Part shown: positions 25,106 through 35,732 of the stretch, in pieces
Position numbering within the stretch: the stretch's first letter is position 1
How the letters are laid out: each line of letters starts with the position of its first letter
NCBI GenBank assembly: GCA_903885375.1
Contig: CAISIK010000062.1
Span: 1-53,298 of the forward strand
Length of the DNA: 53,298 bases
Direction of reading: 5' to 3'
Origin: an uncultured Pseudomonadota bacterium
Lineage (GTDB): Bacteria; Myxococcota_A; UBA796; SXON01
Translations under genes and position numbers: made by a program
Notes under the pieces: model-generated
The model's input: the letters and a program-made list of their open reading frames with translations, nothing else
Told to the model about the DNA's origin: nothing
The model's database searches: none

Positions 25106-28100
25106 GCGGCCTTCCGGCGGAAGAGGCGTCCGACGAAGAGCTGGACGTCGTCGAGGAAGCTGTAGAGCACGGGGGTGGCGAGCAGCGTGAGCAGGAGCGA
25201 GAGCGACTGGCCACCGATGACGAGGCCGGCGGTGGCGCGCGAGAAGCCCGATCCGATGCCGCGGGAGAGCAGGAGCGGGAGCATGCCCGCCACGAACGCC
25301 ACCGTGGTCATGAGGATGGGTCGCAAGCGGTCGCGGTTGGACTGCAGGATGGCCTCGAGCCGTGGCATCCCCTCGGCGCGCAGGTGGTTGGCGTGGTCGA
25401 CCTGGAGGATCGAGTTCTTCTTCACCACGCCGAAGAGCACGAGGATGCCGAGCGCCGAGTAGAGGTTGAGCGTCTGGTTGAAGACGAGCAGGGAGAACAG
25501 GGCGAACGGGAGCGTGAGCGGCAGCGAGGCGAGGATGGTGATGGGGTGCAGCCAGCTCTCGAACTGCGCCGCGAGCACGAGGTACATGAACACGAACGAG
25601 AGGCTGAGCGCGAAGATGAAGCCCTTCGCCGTGCGTGCCAGCTCCTTGGAGCGACCAGCCGGCGCCGCCGAGTAGGTCTTCGGCATCTCCAGCGCCGTGA
25701 TCTCGGTGGCGAGCTTGTCGAGCACATCGCTCTCGCCGAAGCCCGCACGTGCGTTGGCCGCGAGGGTGACCACCCGCTGGCGGTTGAGCCGGGTGATGGA
25801 GGCCGGGCCGGTGGAGTCCTCCATCGTGACCACGTCGGAGATCGGCACCTGCTGGCCGCTCGGCGCGCCCACGGTGAGGAGCGCGAGCGACTCCGCGTCG
25901 GCCCGCCACTCCCGCTTGGCCCGCAAGCGCACGTCGTACTGCTCGCCGCCCTCCTGGAAGGTCGACACCTTCTGGCCGCCCACGAGGAGCCGCAGCGAGG
26001 TGGCCACGTCGGCCACGCTCACGCCGAACTCGGCCGCGCGTGCCCGGTCCACTGAGGCCACGACCTCCGGCTTGCCGAGCACGAGCGAGCTGTCCACGTC
26101 GGTCGCGGCGGGGAGCTCGCGCAGCATCTTCTCGAGGTGCGCCGCGTAGAGCGAGAGCTGGTCGATGTCGGGGCCGGCCACGGTGTACTGCACGCCCTGC
26201 GTTCCCTGACCCGTTCCGGAGAAACGCGGCACCTCGCCCACGTTCACGCGGAGCTCGGTCGGCAGCGTGGGGAAGACCTCCTTGCGGATGGTCTCCATCA
26301 CGTCCTGCTGGGTGTCGTCGCGCAGGGTGGGGTTGATGAGGCGAACGTAGATGCCCGCCACGTTGGTCTGGCCCTGCTCGTTGCCGCCCACGGTCGTGAG
26401 CGTGTACTCCACGCCGTGCAGCGCCTTCACCTGGCGGGCGAGGCGGCTGGCGATGACCTCCGTGGCGGCGAGGCTCGTGCCCTCCGGTGCGCGCATGGAG
26501 ATCTCGAACTCCGCCTCGTCGTTCACGGGAAGGAAAGACTTCGGCACCATCTTGCCGAACACCGGAATCCCGCCCAGGGAGACGAGCATGGCGATCGCCA
26601 CCACCCAGCGGTGGCTCATGCAGAAGCGCAGCATGGCCATGTAGGTGCGCTCGATCGGACCGTAGAACCGGTCGGTCAGGCGGGAGAGCGCCCCGCCGTG
26701 CACCGCCTTGCCGTCGCCGAAGATGCGCGCCGTGAGCGTGGGCGTGAGCACGAAGCTCACCACCAGCGACACCGCGATGGCAAAACTCATGGTGAAGCCG
26801 AAGTTCACCAGGAAGCGGCCGGGCAGGCCGCCCACGAACCCCACCGGCGCGAAGACGGCGATGAGCGAGAGCGTGGTGGCGAGCACCGCGAGGCTGATCT
26901 CCTTCGTGGCGGCGCTCGCGGCCTCCATTGGGGCCATGCCCTTCTCGGTCACGAAGCGGAAGATGTTCTCGAGGACCACGATCGCGTCGTCGATCACGAT
27001 GCCCACGGCGAGCGCGAGGGCGAGGAGCGTCATCGTGTTCAGGGTGAAGCCGACGTAGTTCATCACCGCGAAGGTGCTGATGATCGAGGTGGGGATCGCC
27101 AGCGCGCTCACGAAGGTGGCGCGGATGTTGCCGAGGAAGAGGAGCACCACGAGCGCGGCGAGGAAGCCGCCCTCGATGAGGTGGTTGGTGACGTTGTCGG
27201 CGGCCGTGCGGATGGTCTGCGAGGTGTCGCGGACCACGTCGAGGCGGTAGCCGCGCGGGAGCACGGGGCGCACGTCGTCGAGGCGGTCGAGCACGTTGTC
27301 CACGACCGCCACCGTGTTGGTGCCGGCCTGCTTGCGGACGGCGAGCACCACCGTGCGTTCACCATCACGCAGCGCGATGCTACCCGCGTCGGCCGGGCCG
27401 TCCACCACGTCGGCCACGTCGCGCACGCGGATCACCGCGCCGCCGGCGCCGGGGCGCACGACGATGTCGCCGATCTCGTCCACGCTGGTCACGCGGCCCT
27501 GCACGCGCAGGTTCACCTGGCGCGGACCGGTCTCCAGCGAGCCGCCGGGAATCTGCACGTTCTGCGTGCCGAGCGCGCGTGCCACCTCGGGAGCGCTCAC
27601 GCCGAGCGCCCGCATCTTGAGCGGGTCGAGCTCGATGTTGATCTCGCGCTTGCGACCGCCCACCACGGCCACGGAGCCCACGCCCTGGGCGCCTTCGAGG
27701 CGCTTGCGCACGAGCGTATCGGCCACCTCGGTGACCTCCACCGGCGAGGCGTCGGAGGTGAGCGAGAGGTACAGGATCGGCGCGGCGGAGGGGTCGAGCC
27801 GGCCCACGACCGGCGCCTCCACGCCCTCGGGCAGGCTGCGCAGCGCGAGGTCCACCTTGTCGCGGACCTCCTGCGCGCCCACATCGGCGTTCGTCTCGAG
27901 GTTGAAGAGCACGACCACGATCGAGACGCCCTCGGCGGACGTGGACCGGATCTCGTCGACGCCGGCGATCGTGGACAGGGATTCCTCGATCGGGTCGGTG
28001 ATCTCGGTCTCGACCTCGCGCGGGCTGGCGCCGGGGAGGATCGTGGTCACCGTGACCACGGGGAACTCGATGTTGGGGAAGAAGTCGACCCCGAGCTTGG

Positions 28101-28191
28101 TGTACCCGGCCACGCCGAGCACGCACATCACGAGGATGACCACGCTCGCGAACACCGGCCGCTTGATGAAGATGTCGACGAAACCGCCCAT
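25102..28191 (-). CDS. RND multidrug efflux transporter (HAE1/AcrB type)
   Basis: The 1029-aa proton-driven pump has twelve predicted helices and two large periplasmic loops. The first helix ([15 protein letters not shown]), the proton-relay [11 protein letters not shown] (near residue 400) and the late [19 protein letters not shown] segment are diagnostic. It exports drugs, bile-like compounds or solvents together with the adaptor and TolC protein encoded beside it. Length normal, no frameshift. Confidence 0.96.
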   Translation of the reverse strand: MGGFVDIFIKRPVFASVVILVMCVLGVAGYTKLGVDFFPNIEFPVVTVTTILPGASPREVETEITDPIEESLSTIAGVDEIRSTSAEGVSIVVVLFNLETNADVGAQEVRDKVDLALRSLPEGVEAPVVGRLDPSAAPILYLSLTSDASPVEVTEVADTLVRKRLEGAQGVGSVAVVGGRKREINIELDPLKMRALGVSAPEVARALGTQNVQIPGGSLETGPRQVNLRVQGRVTSVDEIGDIVVRPGAGGAVIRVRDVADVVDGPADAGSIALRDGERTVVLAVRKQAGTNTVAVVDNVLDRLDDVRPVLPRGYRLDVVRDTSQTIRTAADNVTNHLIEGGFLAALVVLLFLGNIRATFVSALAIPTSIISTFAVMNYVGFTLNTMTLLALALAVGIVIDDAIVVLENIFRFVTEKGMAPMEAASAATKEISLAVLATTLSLIAVFAPVGFVGGLPGRFLVNFGFTMSFAIAVSLVVSFVLTPTLTARIFGDGKAVHGGALSRLTDRFYGPIERTYMAMLRFCMSHRWVVAIAMLVSLGGIPVFGKMVPKSFLPVNDEAEFEISMRAPEGTSLAATEVIASRLARQVKALHGVEYTLTTVGGNEQGQTNVAGIYVRLINPTLRDDTQQDVMETIRKEVFPTLPTELRVNVGEVPRFSGTGQGTQGVQYTVAGPDIDQLSLYAAHLEKMLRELPAATDVDSSLVLGKPEVVASVDRARAAEFGVSVADVATSLRLLVGGQKVSTFQEGGEQYDVRLRAKREWRADAESLALLTVGAPSGQQVPISDVVTMEDSTGPASITRLNRQRVVTLAANARAGFGESDVLDKLATEITALEMPKTYSAAPAGRSKELARTAKGFIFALSLSFVFMYLVLAAQFESWLHPITILASLPLTLPFALFSLLVFNQTLNLYSALGILVLFGVVKKNSILQVDHANHLRAEGMPRLEAILQSNRDRLRPILMTTVAFVAGMLPLLLSRGIGSGFSRATAGLVIGGQSLSLLLTLLATPVLYSFLDDVQLFVGRLFRRKAA

Positions 28192-28199
28192 CTCGGCGC

Positions 28200-29255
28200 C
28201 TACCTGGTGAGGAGGGGCGCGCCGTCGGCGAGCCCCTCGGGGATGGGGTTGACCACGACGTCACCTTCGTGGAGGCCGCTCACGATCTCCACGCCATCGG
28301 TGGAGGGCGGGCCGAGCTCCACGATGTGCTCCTCGGCCTTGTCCTCGCGCACCACGAACACCCGCGAGAACTCGCCGCTGGTGCGAACCGCCGTTCGCGG
28401 AATCACGAGCCCGGGGGAGGTGCCGAGCGCCAGGCTGGCGACGGCGAAGCTGTTGGGACGAAGGCGGCCATCGGGGTTCGGCACCACCGCCTCCACCACG
28501 AGGTCGCGGGTGCGCTCGCGGAGGGCCGGCGACATTCGGGCCACAGTGGCCACCTCCTTCACGCCCTCGGCATCGGTGAGCTCGAACTGGATGGCAGCGC
28601 CCGCCTTCACGAGGCCGGCCGCCCGCTCCGGGATGGAGAGATCGAGGCGGAGCGGGTCGACCGCCACGAGCTTGACGACCGCGCGGCCGGGGCCCACGTA
28701 GTCGCCGGGGCTCACCATGCGCTCGGCCACCACGCCAGCGAAGGGCGCGCGCACCGTGCCGCGCGCGAGCTGCGTGTCGGCGAGGGCCTTGCGCGCGCGG
28801 GTCATCTCGAGCTGGCGGGCACCCTGCTCGCACTGCGTGAGCGCCCGATCGCGATCGGCGGTGGAGAGACCGCCCGCCTCGGTGAGGCTCGTGGCCCGCG
28901 CGCACTCGGCTTCGGCGAGCCGCACCTGCGCCTCGGCGCTGGCGAGCGCGGCGGAGGCCTCGCGGGCCTGGAGCGCCGACACCGTGGTGTCGATGCCGAT
29001 GAGCGGGGCGCCCGCGGCCACGAGGTCGCCCCGTTCGGCGTAGACGCGCTCCACCGCGCCGGCGGCCTCGGCGGACACGTCGGCATCGTCGACCGCCACG
29101 AGCGTTCCGGTGACCCGGAGCGAGCGGGGCACCTCGCGGGTGGTGGCGATGGCCGTCTGGACGGCGATCGGGTTCACCTTGGGGCCGGGCGCCTCGGGGG
29201 CGGAGCTCGCGCAGGCCCCGACCAGGAGGAGGAGGGTGCAGCTCAAGAATCGCAT
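28200..29255 (-). CDS. RND periplasmic adaptor (membrane fusion protein)
   Basis: The 351-aa lipoprotein (LLLLVGAC) has the lipoyl/barrel-sandwich halves on either side of a coiled-coil hairpin: [20 protein letters not shown] then [21 protein letters not shown], typical of HlyD/AcrA. It joins the pump to TolC. Start ATG 29255 is chosen for the lipobox; the frame upstream overlaps the TetR gene. Confidence 0.93.
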   Translation of the reverse strand: MRFLSCTLLLLVGACASSAPEAPGPKVNPIAVQTAIATTREVPRSLRVTGTLVAVDDADVSAEAAGAVERVYAERGDLVAAGAPLIGIDTTVSALQAREASAALASAEAQVRLAEAECARATSLTEAGGLSTADRDRALTQCEQGARQLEMTRARKALADTQLARGTVRAPFAGVVAERMVSPGDYVGPGRAVVKLVAVDPLRLDLSIPERAAGLVKAGAAIQFELTDAEGVKEVATVARMSPALRERTRDLVVEAVVPNPDGRLRPNSFAVASLALGTSPGLVIPRTAVRTSGEFSRVFVVREDKAEEHIVELGPPSTDGVEIVSGLHEGDVVVNPIPEGLADGAPLLTR

Positions 29256-29271
29256 GGACGGAACTCCCACG

Positions 29272-29904
29272 TCAGGGGCGGCGCGCCGCCCCCTCCAGAA
29301 ACAGCTTGATGATGGCGTCGGCACGCGCTTCGGTGGGGGCATCGAGGCCCAGCGCCATGTCCACATCGATGGTGTTGCGGATCGCGCCCAGCACGCCGCA
29401 GGTGGCCACATGCACATCCACCTCGGCGAGCACGCCTTCGGCGATGCCCTGCCGGATCATGCTGCTCACGTGGCCGTGCATGGTGCGGATGATGGTGGGC
29501 GGCGCTTGGGTCGAGGTGGCGGCGCAGGGAACGGCGCCCTCGCGCTGGGCCACGAGGCGCAGCATCGGCCAGTGCAGGCGCATCTGCGACACCAGCATGT
29601 TCACCATGCCGTGCAGGCGCGGCACGAAGGAGTGGTCGGCCGTGGCCTCCATGTAGGTGCCGACGCCGGTCACGAACTGCTCGCGACCCGCTTCGAGCAC
29701 GGCGGCCACGAGGCCCGCGCGGTCGCCATAGAGGTTGTAGATGGTGCCCACGCTCACGCCGGCCTCGGCGGCCACCTGATCGATCCGGGATTCTTCGATC
29801 CCTTCCTGGGTGAAGACACGACGCGCAGCCGTGAGGATCTCGGCCCGGGCCTGCTCGCGGAAGCGTTCACGGAGAGGGCTGCGCTTTCGTGAAGATTCAT
29901 TCAT
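29272..29904 (-). CDS. TetR-family repressor of the efflux operon
   Basis: The 210-aa protein carries an N-terminal HTH (ESRIDQVAAEAGVSVGTIYN) and a helical ligand-binding half. The ATG at 29904 is preferred over GTG 29937 because the 20-bp operator palindrome covers the GTG. First gene of the operon, so it likely represses itself and the pump and is released by pump substrates. Confidence 0.92.
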   Translation of the reverse strand: MNESSRKRSPLRERFREQARAEILTAARRVFTQEGIEESRIDQVAAEAGVSVGTIYNLYGDRAGLVAAVLEAGREQFVTGVGTYMEATADHSFVPRLHGMVNMLVSQMRLHWPMLRLVAQREGAVPCAATSTQAPPTIIRTMHGHVSSMIRQGIAEGVLAEVDVHVATCGVLGAIRNTIDVDMALGLDAPTEARADAIIKLFLEGAARRP

Positions 29905-29919
29905 GATTTGAACCGCGAA

Positions 29920-29939
29920 TCGTGAATAGCCATTCACGA
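29920..29939. promoter_or_regulatory. TetR operator palindrome
   Basis: TCGTGAAT-AGCC-ATTCACGA is a perfect 8-bp dyad with a 4-nt centre, 15 bp upstream of the tetR ATG. Size, symmetry and place match TetR-family operators. It lies in the gap to the divergent esterase gene and may affect both. Confidence 0.8.
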
Positions 29940-30010
29940 CCCGAACGGCAACCCGCCCTCACACCAATTTGGCGGCGTGGTGTACGCTGCCGGCTCTCCC
30001 CCAGGCCGGC

Positions 30011-31399
30011 ATGCTCCTCGCCCTCGCCCTTGCCTGCGCCCCGTCGCTGACCTGCGGCACGGGCACGCACGAAGCCGGCGGCCAGTGCGTGCCCACGGGC
30101 AGCAGCGAGGGCCGGGACACCGCCGACACCGCCAACGACAGCGGCGCCGACACCGCCCCAGACACCGCACCCGAGCCCGCCGTGATCGAGGTCTACCTCC
30201 TCGCCGGGCAGTCCAACATGGATGGGTACGGCTACACCACGGGGCTCCCGCCGGCCTGGCGCCCCGCCGACCCGCGGGTGCCGTTCTACTGGAGCGGATG
30301 GGGCGAGTTCCGCGACCTGCAGCCGGCGTCCTACGGCGGCGGCTGGGTGATGGGCCCCGAGGTGTCGTTCGGTCGCACGCTCGCGGATGCCGGCCGCGCC
30401 GTGGCGCTCGTCAAGCATGCGGTCGGCGGCACCGACCTCGCCTTTTACTGGAACCCGGGCTCGCCCCACGGCAACGGGAGCCCTGGCGAGGGCTACCGCG
30501 TGTTCGAGGCGGCCGTGGGCACCGCGGCCGCCACGCTTGATGCCGCCGGCGCGCCCTGGCGCTGGGCCGGGTTCGTGTGGATGCAGGGCGAGTCCGACGC
30601 CCTCGACCTGAGCCTCGCGTACGCCTACGAGGCCAACCTCACCGGCCTCATCGCGGCCGTCCGCGACCTCACCGGCGAGCCCGAGCTCCCCGCGGCCATC
30701 GGGCTCATCTCCACCCAGTCGAACTGGACCTACGCGGAGATCGTGCGCGATGCGCAGACGTCCGTGGCCGAGGCCGATCCCACCGTGGTGTACGTGGAGA
30801 CCGACGACCTGCCCCGCAACACGCTGGACACCTCCCACTACGACGGCCCGAGCGAGCGCGTGCTGGGCGTGCGCTTCGCCGCGGCGCTCCTCGCCAACGA
30901 GGATGTGCGTGCCGGCACCGACGCCCCGGAAGCCGCCGTCGAGATCGTGTCGGGGCGCACGGACTACGACTTCACCGGCACCTGTGGGTTCGAGTTCACC
31001 ACCAGGGAGCCCATCCGCGTCACCGACATCGGCGGCCAGGGCGCGACCTACCTCACGAGCTCGGTGGAGGCCGGCATCTGGGACGACGCCGGCAACCTGC
31101 TCGTGCGGGCCACGGTGCCCGCCTGGCTGGAGGCCCCCACCAGCTGGCGCGGCGGCATCTGGTACACCGCGGTCGACCCCGTCGTCCTGCCCGCCGGCAC
31201 CTACCGGGTGGGCCTCGTGTCGTGGACCGGCGATGGCGACCGCTACCTCAACAACGCCACGGGAACGCCCGCCGACGGGGTGACCGTCGGCGGGGGCGTG
31301 TACGTGGAGGGCTACTGGCTGGCCTGGCCCACCAACGTCGTGGAGGGCGCGGGCATCAGCTTCGTCGGCCCCGATTTCCTCTTCGTGCGGGGGGGCTGA
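30011..31399 (+). CDS. Secreted sialate O-acetylesterase-like (SASA/SGNH) hydrolase
   Basis: The 462-aa exported protein has a very short signal (MLLALALAC), a DTAD-type acidic linker and a SASA domain with the catalytic block LLAGQSNMDG, middle WMQGESDA and the late Asp/His (HYDGPSE). These enzymes remove acetyl groups from sugars (carbohydrate esterase family 6-like). Residues after about 310 form a separate beta domain resembling DUF4082. Divergent from the efflux operon. Confidence 0.85.
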   Translation: MLLALALACAPSLTCGTGTHEAGGQCVPTGSSEGRDTADTANDSGADTAPDTAPEPAVIEVYLLAGQSNMDGYGYTTGLPPAWRPADPRVPFYWSGWGEFRDLQPASYGGGWVMGPEVSFGRTLADAGRAVALVKHAVGGTDLAFYWNPGSPHGNGSPGEGYRVFEAAVGTAAATLDAAGAPWRWAGFVWMQGESDALDLSLAYAYEANLTGLIAAVRDLTGEPELPAAIGLISTQSNWTYAEIVRDAQTSVAEADPTVVYVETDDLPRNTLDTSHYDGPSERVLGVRFAAALLANEDVRAGTDAPEAAVEIVSGRTDYDFTGTCGFEFTTREPIRVTDIGGQGATYLTSSVEAGIWDDAGNLLVRATVPAWLEAPTSWRGGIWYTAVDPVVLPAGTYRVGLVSWTGDGDRYLNNATGTPADGVTVGGGVYVEGYWLAWPTNVVEGAGISFVGPDFLFVRGG

Positions 31400-31401
31400 G
31401 C

Positions 31402-31839
31402 ATGATTTCATCGCTGGTCGTGGTGGTCTGGCTGCTGGCGCCGCCCGCGGGGGCCACCCGCGCGTCCGTTTCGTTGCCGAAGCTGTGTGCGGAGGCCTCG
31501 GCCGTGGTGGTGGCGGAGGTCACGACGCTGGAGGGGCGCTGGCGGGCGGGCGAGCCCGGTGGCATCGAAACCGTGGTGTCGGTGGCGGTCACCGAGGCGG
31601 TGCGGGGCGCCCCGCCGGCGAGCCTCTCGTTCGTGGTGCCCGGCGGGTCGTTCGGCGGGGTGACGGAGACCGTGTCGGAGGCCCCGCGCTTCCGCACCGA
31701 TGCGCGCTACCTGCTGCTCCTCGCCGCGGAAGGCTCGGCCTGGCGCCTCCTCGGCGGGGTGGACGGCATGGCGCTCGTGCCGTGGGGCGAAGGGGAGCGG
31801 GACCGGGCCGTGGCCCGCCTCGGGGGCTGCCATGCGTAG
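31402..31839 (+). CDS. Small exported protein next to matrixin protease
   Basis: The 145-aa protein has a short signal ending PPAGA and a single beta-rich domain with SLPKLCAEASAVVVAEV and TVVSVAVTEAVRG. Its stop overlaps the matrixin start by 8 bp. A tight pair suggests an inhibitor, prodomain or partner role; this is inference. Confidence 0.65.
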   Translation: MISSLVVVVWLLAPPAGATRASVSLPKLCAEASAVVVAEVTTLEGRWRAGEPGGIETVVSVAVTEAVRGAPPASLSFVVPGGSFGGVTETVSEAPRFRTDARYLLLLAAEGSAWRLLGGVDGMALVPWGEGERDRAVARLGGCHA

Positions 31840-33499
31840 GGCGCTCCCGCTCCTGCTGCTCGTGAGCCTCCCGGCCGCGGCCTACACCTTGACCGGCTCG
31901 ACCTGGGGCTGGCAGGACCACGCCATCGAAGACCCGTGGACGCTCGCCGTGGCGGACTTCCCCGCCGATGCCGGCACCGCCGCGGAGATCGCGACCGCCT
32001 TCACCAACGCGATGGACACCTGGAACGGGGAGGCCCGCGACCTCGAGCTCCAGTACGCCGGCACCGGGTCGGCCTCGCTCCAACCCGATGGGCACAGCGT
32101 CATCTCCTACGGCGAATACCCGGGCCTCGGCTCCACGCTCGCGTTCGCCGCCACCTGGGCCTACGACGATGGCGCCGCCTTCGATTGCGACCTCTACTTC
32201 CTCAGCGAGAATGACGGGGGCACCGTGTACTGGGATGCCGACCCGGCCGGGCCGGCCTCGGGCCGCTACGGCATCGAGGGCGTGGCCCTGCACGAGCTCG
32301 GCCACTGCCTCGGCCTCGACCACTCGGCCGACGCCTCGGCGGTGATGTACGCCTACTACACCGGGTCGATGGCCCTGCAGGCCGACGACGCCGCCGGCAT
32401 CGCCGCGCTGTACCCGGCGGCCTGCGCGGATGCCGATGGCGACGGCTTTCCCGGCTGCGACACCGACTGCGACGACGGCAACGCCACCATCCACCCCGGC
32501 GCCGCCGAGGTGTGTGATGGCGTGGACGACGACTGCGACGGTGTCGTGGACGACGCCACCAGCGAGACCATCACCCTCGCCGACCGCGGCGTCTTCCAGT
32601 CCGCCGAGTGGCTGGGCGCCGCCAACGTGGTGCAGGCCAACGCCACCACCGCGCTCCTGCGCTTCTCGCAGTCGGCGGAGTTCGACGCGGACACCCGCCT
32701 CGTGTGGATGGTGTACGAGTCCACCGACGGCGGCGTCCACTGGACGCTCCTGCGCAGCGAGATCAGCTACTCCGTGGCCGGCGACACCCAGACCTCCCCC
32801 GACCTCGACGTGCCCTTTGTTTCGGGCCGCACCTACGCGATGGCGCTCGGTGGGATGAGCAGCTCCGGGGTCGTGCGGGTGGACGTGACGCCGGACCTCT
32901 CCGCCCGGGGTCTCGTCACGCCGCTCGGCGGCACGTACGGCCGGGTGATGGCGGACGACCTCGTGGCGGTCGACGTCGGCTACCTCTTCCTCGCGAGCTA
33001 CCAGTTCGTGTCGACGCCCGACGCCGATGGGGACGGGGTGGCCGGCCTGTGCGGCGACTGCGCGCCCGACGACGCCGCGGTGTACCCCGGGGCGCCCGAA
33101 GACTGCGACGGCCTCGACCAGGACTGCGACAACGAAGCCGACGAGGACTTCGCCGTGGACGCCGACCTCGACGGCACCTACGACTGCCTCGACCCCTGTC
33201 CCGCCGATCCGGCCGACGACGCCGACCACGACGGCGTCTGCGGCGATCTCGACCCCTGCCCCGACGACTCCGACGACGCTTGCACCGACACCGGGGACAC
33301 CGGCCAGGGCGGTGATCCCGACACTGCCGCGCCGGACGACACCGCGCCGGCCGACTCCGGCGGCGCCGGCGAGACGCCTACCGACAAAGGGACCGCGCCC
33401 TCCGGCTGCGGCTGCGGCGCGGCAGGCCCCGGATCGGCGGCGAGCGCGGCTTTCGCGGCTGCCGCGCTCGTTCAGCTCCGGCGGCGGCGCCGGGCGTAG
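31832..33499 (+). CDS. Matrixin-family secreted metalloprotease with MopE repeats and MYXO-CTERM-like tail
   Basis: The 555-aa protein has a signal peptide, then a matrixin/astacin-like zinc protease domain with HELGHCLGLDHS and the Met-turn VMYAYY. It is followed by Asp/Cys-rich calcium motifs (DADGDGFPGCDTDCDDG, CDGVDDDCDGVVDD), a beta domain (about 245-400), more MopE motifs and an acidic Thr/Asp linker. It ends GCGCG / hydrophobic / LRRRRRA. It should be a surface-attached protease. Confidence 0.88.
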   Translation: MRRALPLLLLVSLPAAAYTLTGSTWGWQDHAIEDPWTLAVADFPADAGTAAEIATAFTNAMDTWNGEARDLELQYAGTGSASLQPDGHSVISYGEYPGLGSTLAFAATWAYDDGAAFDCDLYFLSENDGGTVYWDADPAGPASGRYGIEGVALHELGHCLGLDHSADASAVMYAYYTGSMALQADDAAGIAALYPAACADADGDGFPGCDTDCDDGNATIHPGAAEVCDGVDDDCDGVVDDATSETITLADRGVFQSAEWLGAANVVQANATTALLRFSQSAEFDADTRLVWMVYESTDGGVHWTLLRSEISYSVAGDTQTSPDLDVPFVSGRTYAMALGGMSSSGVVRVDVTPDLSARGLVTPLGGTYGRVMADDLVAVDVGYLFLASYQFVSTPDADGDGVAGLCGDCAPDDAAVYPGAPEDCDGLDQDCDNEADEDFAVDADLDGTYDCLDPCPADPADDADHDGVCGDLDPCPDDSDDACTDTGDTGQGGDPDTAAPDDTAPADSGGAGETPTDKGTAPSGCGCGAAGPGSAASAAFAAAALVQLRRRRRA

Positions 33500-34590
33500 A
33501 GGAGGATGGGCGCGAGGAGGGCGGCGTGGGTGCCGGTGGAGGTGCCGCAGGCGCAGTCGGCGAGCGGATCGCCGGCGGGGTCCGCGCCGTCTCCGCTGTC
33601 GTTGGCGGAGTTGGCGGTGTCGAGCAGGCCGTCGTTCTCGGGCACGGCGTCGGGTTGCAGTCTCACCAGGGCAGCGCGGGGCTGGATGTCGCGGTCGTAG
33701 CTCACCACGAGTGTGTCCCCTTTTCGGACCACCCAGGGCCTCCCGTCTGCAGAGCCATTGTCGGTGATCTGGATGCTGTCCACGAGGGCGAAGTCGGCGT
33801 CGAGCGCGGCGAGCCAGACCTCGCCCGCGCCGGGAATCTCCGAGAAGTCGAGGTAGGCCAGCACCCAGCCATCGCCGAAGGGGAGGAGCCGTTGGGGCCA
33901 GAACGAGGCCCCCTGGGGGGTGGTGAACTCCGTGGTGGACTCCTCCTCGAAGTCGGCGTCGTACACGGTGATGCTGATGCTGCTGGAGCCGCGGGGGTCG
34001 TTCACGCCGGCCGCGATGATGCGGTTGTCGGAGGCGCGCACCGCCATGGAGCCGCCCATCGAGTTCCATTCCGGCAGGAAGGACTCGATGGGGGTATCGC
34101 CGGACACATCCACGAAGGTGCTCCCGCGGTGCTGCGCGTCGGCGGCCGCGATGCCCGTGGCCAGCTCCGAACAAAGCACGACGGGGTCGTTGTGCTCGCG
34201 CTCCGGCGCCCGCTCCTCGATCACGAAGCGCTCGATCAGGCCGAAGTCCTCGTCGAGCCGCCAGACCGCCGAGGAGTCGTCGTGCGTGTCCAGCGTGTAG
34301 CTGCCGGCCACGAGCCAGCCGCCATCGTCACACCGCTCCACCTGGTTGTCCTGGAGCTGCCCGTTGTCGGTGAGCTTGATGCGCTCCTGGTCGTTGAACC
34401 CCGAGAGGTCGTCCTCCACGTGGGCCGCCCAGTAATCGCCGCCCGCGCCCTGGAAGAACCAGAAGCCGTCGGTCACCGGGTGGAAGCGCGACCAGGTGCC
34501 GGCCATGCCGATGGTCAGCTCCGGTTCGACCGAGGCGAAGATCGGACCGGCCTCGACGGGTGCCACGAGGAGAAGTGCGAGAAGGACCAT
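33472..34590 (-). CDS. Secreted beta-propeller-like protein with MYXO-CTERM-like tail
   Basis: The 372-aa protein has a short signal (MVLLALLLVAPVEA), repeated strand blocks with DGGWLVAGSYT and SDNRIIAAGV, an acidic linker and the tail CACG / hydrophobic / YARRRRRS. The ATG at 34590 has GGACGGAG five bases upstream, so it is preferred over 34605. Its last 28 bp overlap the end of the matrixin gene on the other strand. Confidence 0.75.
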   Translation of the reverse strand: MVLLALLLVAPVEAGPIFASVEPELTIGMAGTWSRFHPVTDGFWFFQGAGGDYWAAHVEDDLSGFNDQERIKLTDNGQLQDNQVERCDDGGWLVAGSYTLDTHDDSSAVWRLDEDFGLIERFVIEERAPEREHNDPVVLCSELATGIAAADAQHRGSTFVDVSGDTPIESFLPEWNSMGGSMAVRASDNRIIAAGVNDPRGSSSISITVYDADFEEESTTEFTTPQGASFWPQRLLPFGDGWVLAYLDFSEIPGAGEVWLAALDADFALVDSIQITDNGSADGRPWVVRKGDTLVVSYDRDIQPRAALVRLQPDAVPENDGLLDTANSANDSGDGADPAGDPLADCACGTSTGTHAALLAPILLYARRRRRS

Positions 34591-34649
34591 GGGCGCTCCG
34601 TCCATTCGCGTAGCCGGTTGCGGCTTCGGCGGGGAGCTATGGTGGCGGG

Positions 34650-35705
34650 ATGTGGTCTCGTCGTGCGCTCCTCGCCGGTTCCGCGGCCCTGGCTGCCTGC
34701 CGTCGCGGGTCGGCAGGGCCGGAAGCGGAGCCGGCCGTGCCGGCGTGGCGCTCCTCGCCCCGGCCGCTGCCGGTCGACTTCCACCGGGGCATGAACCTCG
34801 CCCACCTGCACCGGGATGGCTTCGGCTACGGCAGCGCCCGCTCGGCTGCCCAGGTGGCGCGCCTGCGCGGGCTTGGCGTCACGCACCTCGCGCTGAACCC
34901 CTTCGCCTACGCGCCCAGCCTGTCCTCGCCCGACATCCGCTGGGGCGGCGATGCCACGCTCACCGACGAGGGCCTCGCCGCGCAGATCGCGCAGGCCCAC
35001 GCCGCGGGGATGGCCACGATGATGAAGCCGCACCTGTGGAGCACGGCCTTCCTGTTCGGCTCCGGCAACGGCGACATCGAGCTGGATGCCGCCGGGTGGC
35101 GGGCGTGGTTCGAGGGCTACACCGCCTACGTGGTGCACTACGCGGAGATGGCCGAGCGGTGCGGGTGCGCCGCGTTGTGCGTGGGCCTCGAGTACACCTC
35201 GGCCTCCCGGCACAACCCGGGCGCGTGGGCCGAGGTGGCGCGGGCCTGTCGGGCGGTGTTCCGGGGCCCGCTGGTGTACGCGGCGAACTGGTACGAAGAA
35301 TGGGAGCAGTTCTCCGACTGGAGCGCCTTCGACTTCATCGGCATCGATGCCTACTTCCCTCTCGCCGGGCGCTCGCTGCCCGAGCTGACCGACACGTGGC
35401 GCGGGCACTTCGACGCCATCGAGAAGGTGGCCCGGGGGCGTCCGGTGATCTTCCCCGAGGCCGGCTATCGCGCGGTGCAAGGGGGCACCGACAAGCCGTG
35501 GGCGCCGGACTCCGACGACCCCGACGCCGACCTGCAGGCGCGCGCCTACGAGGCCCTGCTGCTGGCTGGATCGGAGCGGGCCTGGTTCAAGGGCGTGTAC
35601 TGGTGGAAGTGGTTCACCGACCTGCCCGGCGAGGGCGATCCGTTCGTGCCCGCCGACCTCCCTGCGGAGGCGGTGCTGAAGGGGTGGTACACCTCGCGGG
35701 GCTGA
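34650..35705 (+). CDS. Lipoprotein glycoside hydrolase-like protein (GH113-type TIM barrel)
   Basis: The 351-aa protein (signal with RR, lipobox LAAC) is a TIM barrel with patterns GMNLAHL, GVTHLALNPFAY, MMKPHLW, the acid LCVGLEYT, DFIGIDAYFPL and IFPEAGYRA. The two Glu after strands 4 and 7 fit a clan GH-A hydrolase, nearest to GH113 mannanases. Substrate unproven. The RR in the n-region could allow Tat export. Confidence 0.75.
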   Translation: MWSRRALLAGSAALAACRRGSAGPEAEPAVPAWRSSPRPLPVDFHRGMNLAHLHRDGFGYGSARSAAQVARLRGLGVTHLALNPFAYAPSLSSPDIRWGGDATLTDEGLAAQIAQAHAAGMATMMKPHLWSTAFLFGSGNGDIELDAAGWRAWFEGYTAYVVHYAEMAERCGCAALCVGLEYTSASRHNPGAWAEVARACRAVFRGPLVYAANWYEEWEQFSDWSAFDFIGIDAYFPLAGRSLPELTDTWRGHFDAIEKVARGRPVIFPEAGYRAVQGGTDKPWAPDSDDPDADLQARAYEALLLAGSERAWFKGVYWWKWFTDLPGEGDPFVPADLPAEAVLKGWYTSRG

Positions 35706-35732
35706 CGCTGGGCGGCCCCTGCGCCGACGGGC

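Noticed and set aside
26137..28701. 854-aa plus-strand open frame
   Set aside because: It is antisense to the RND pump gene and has His/Glu-rich shadow composition.
31589..34174. 861-aa minus-strand open frame
   Set aside because: It is antisense to the matrixin gene and is a Val/Gly/His-rich shadow.
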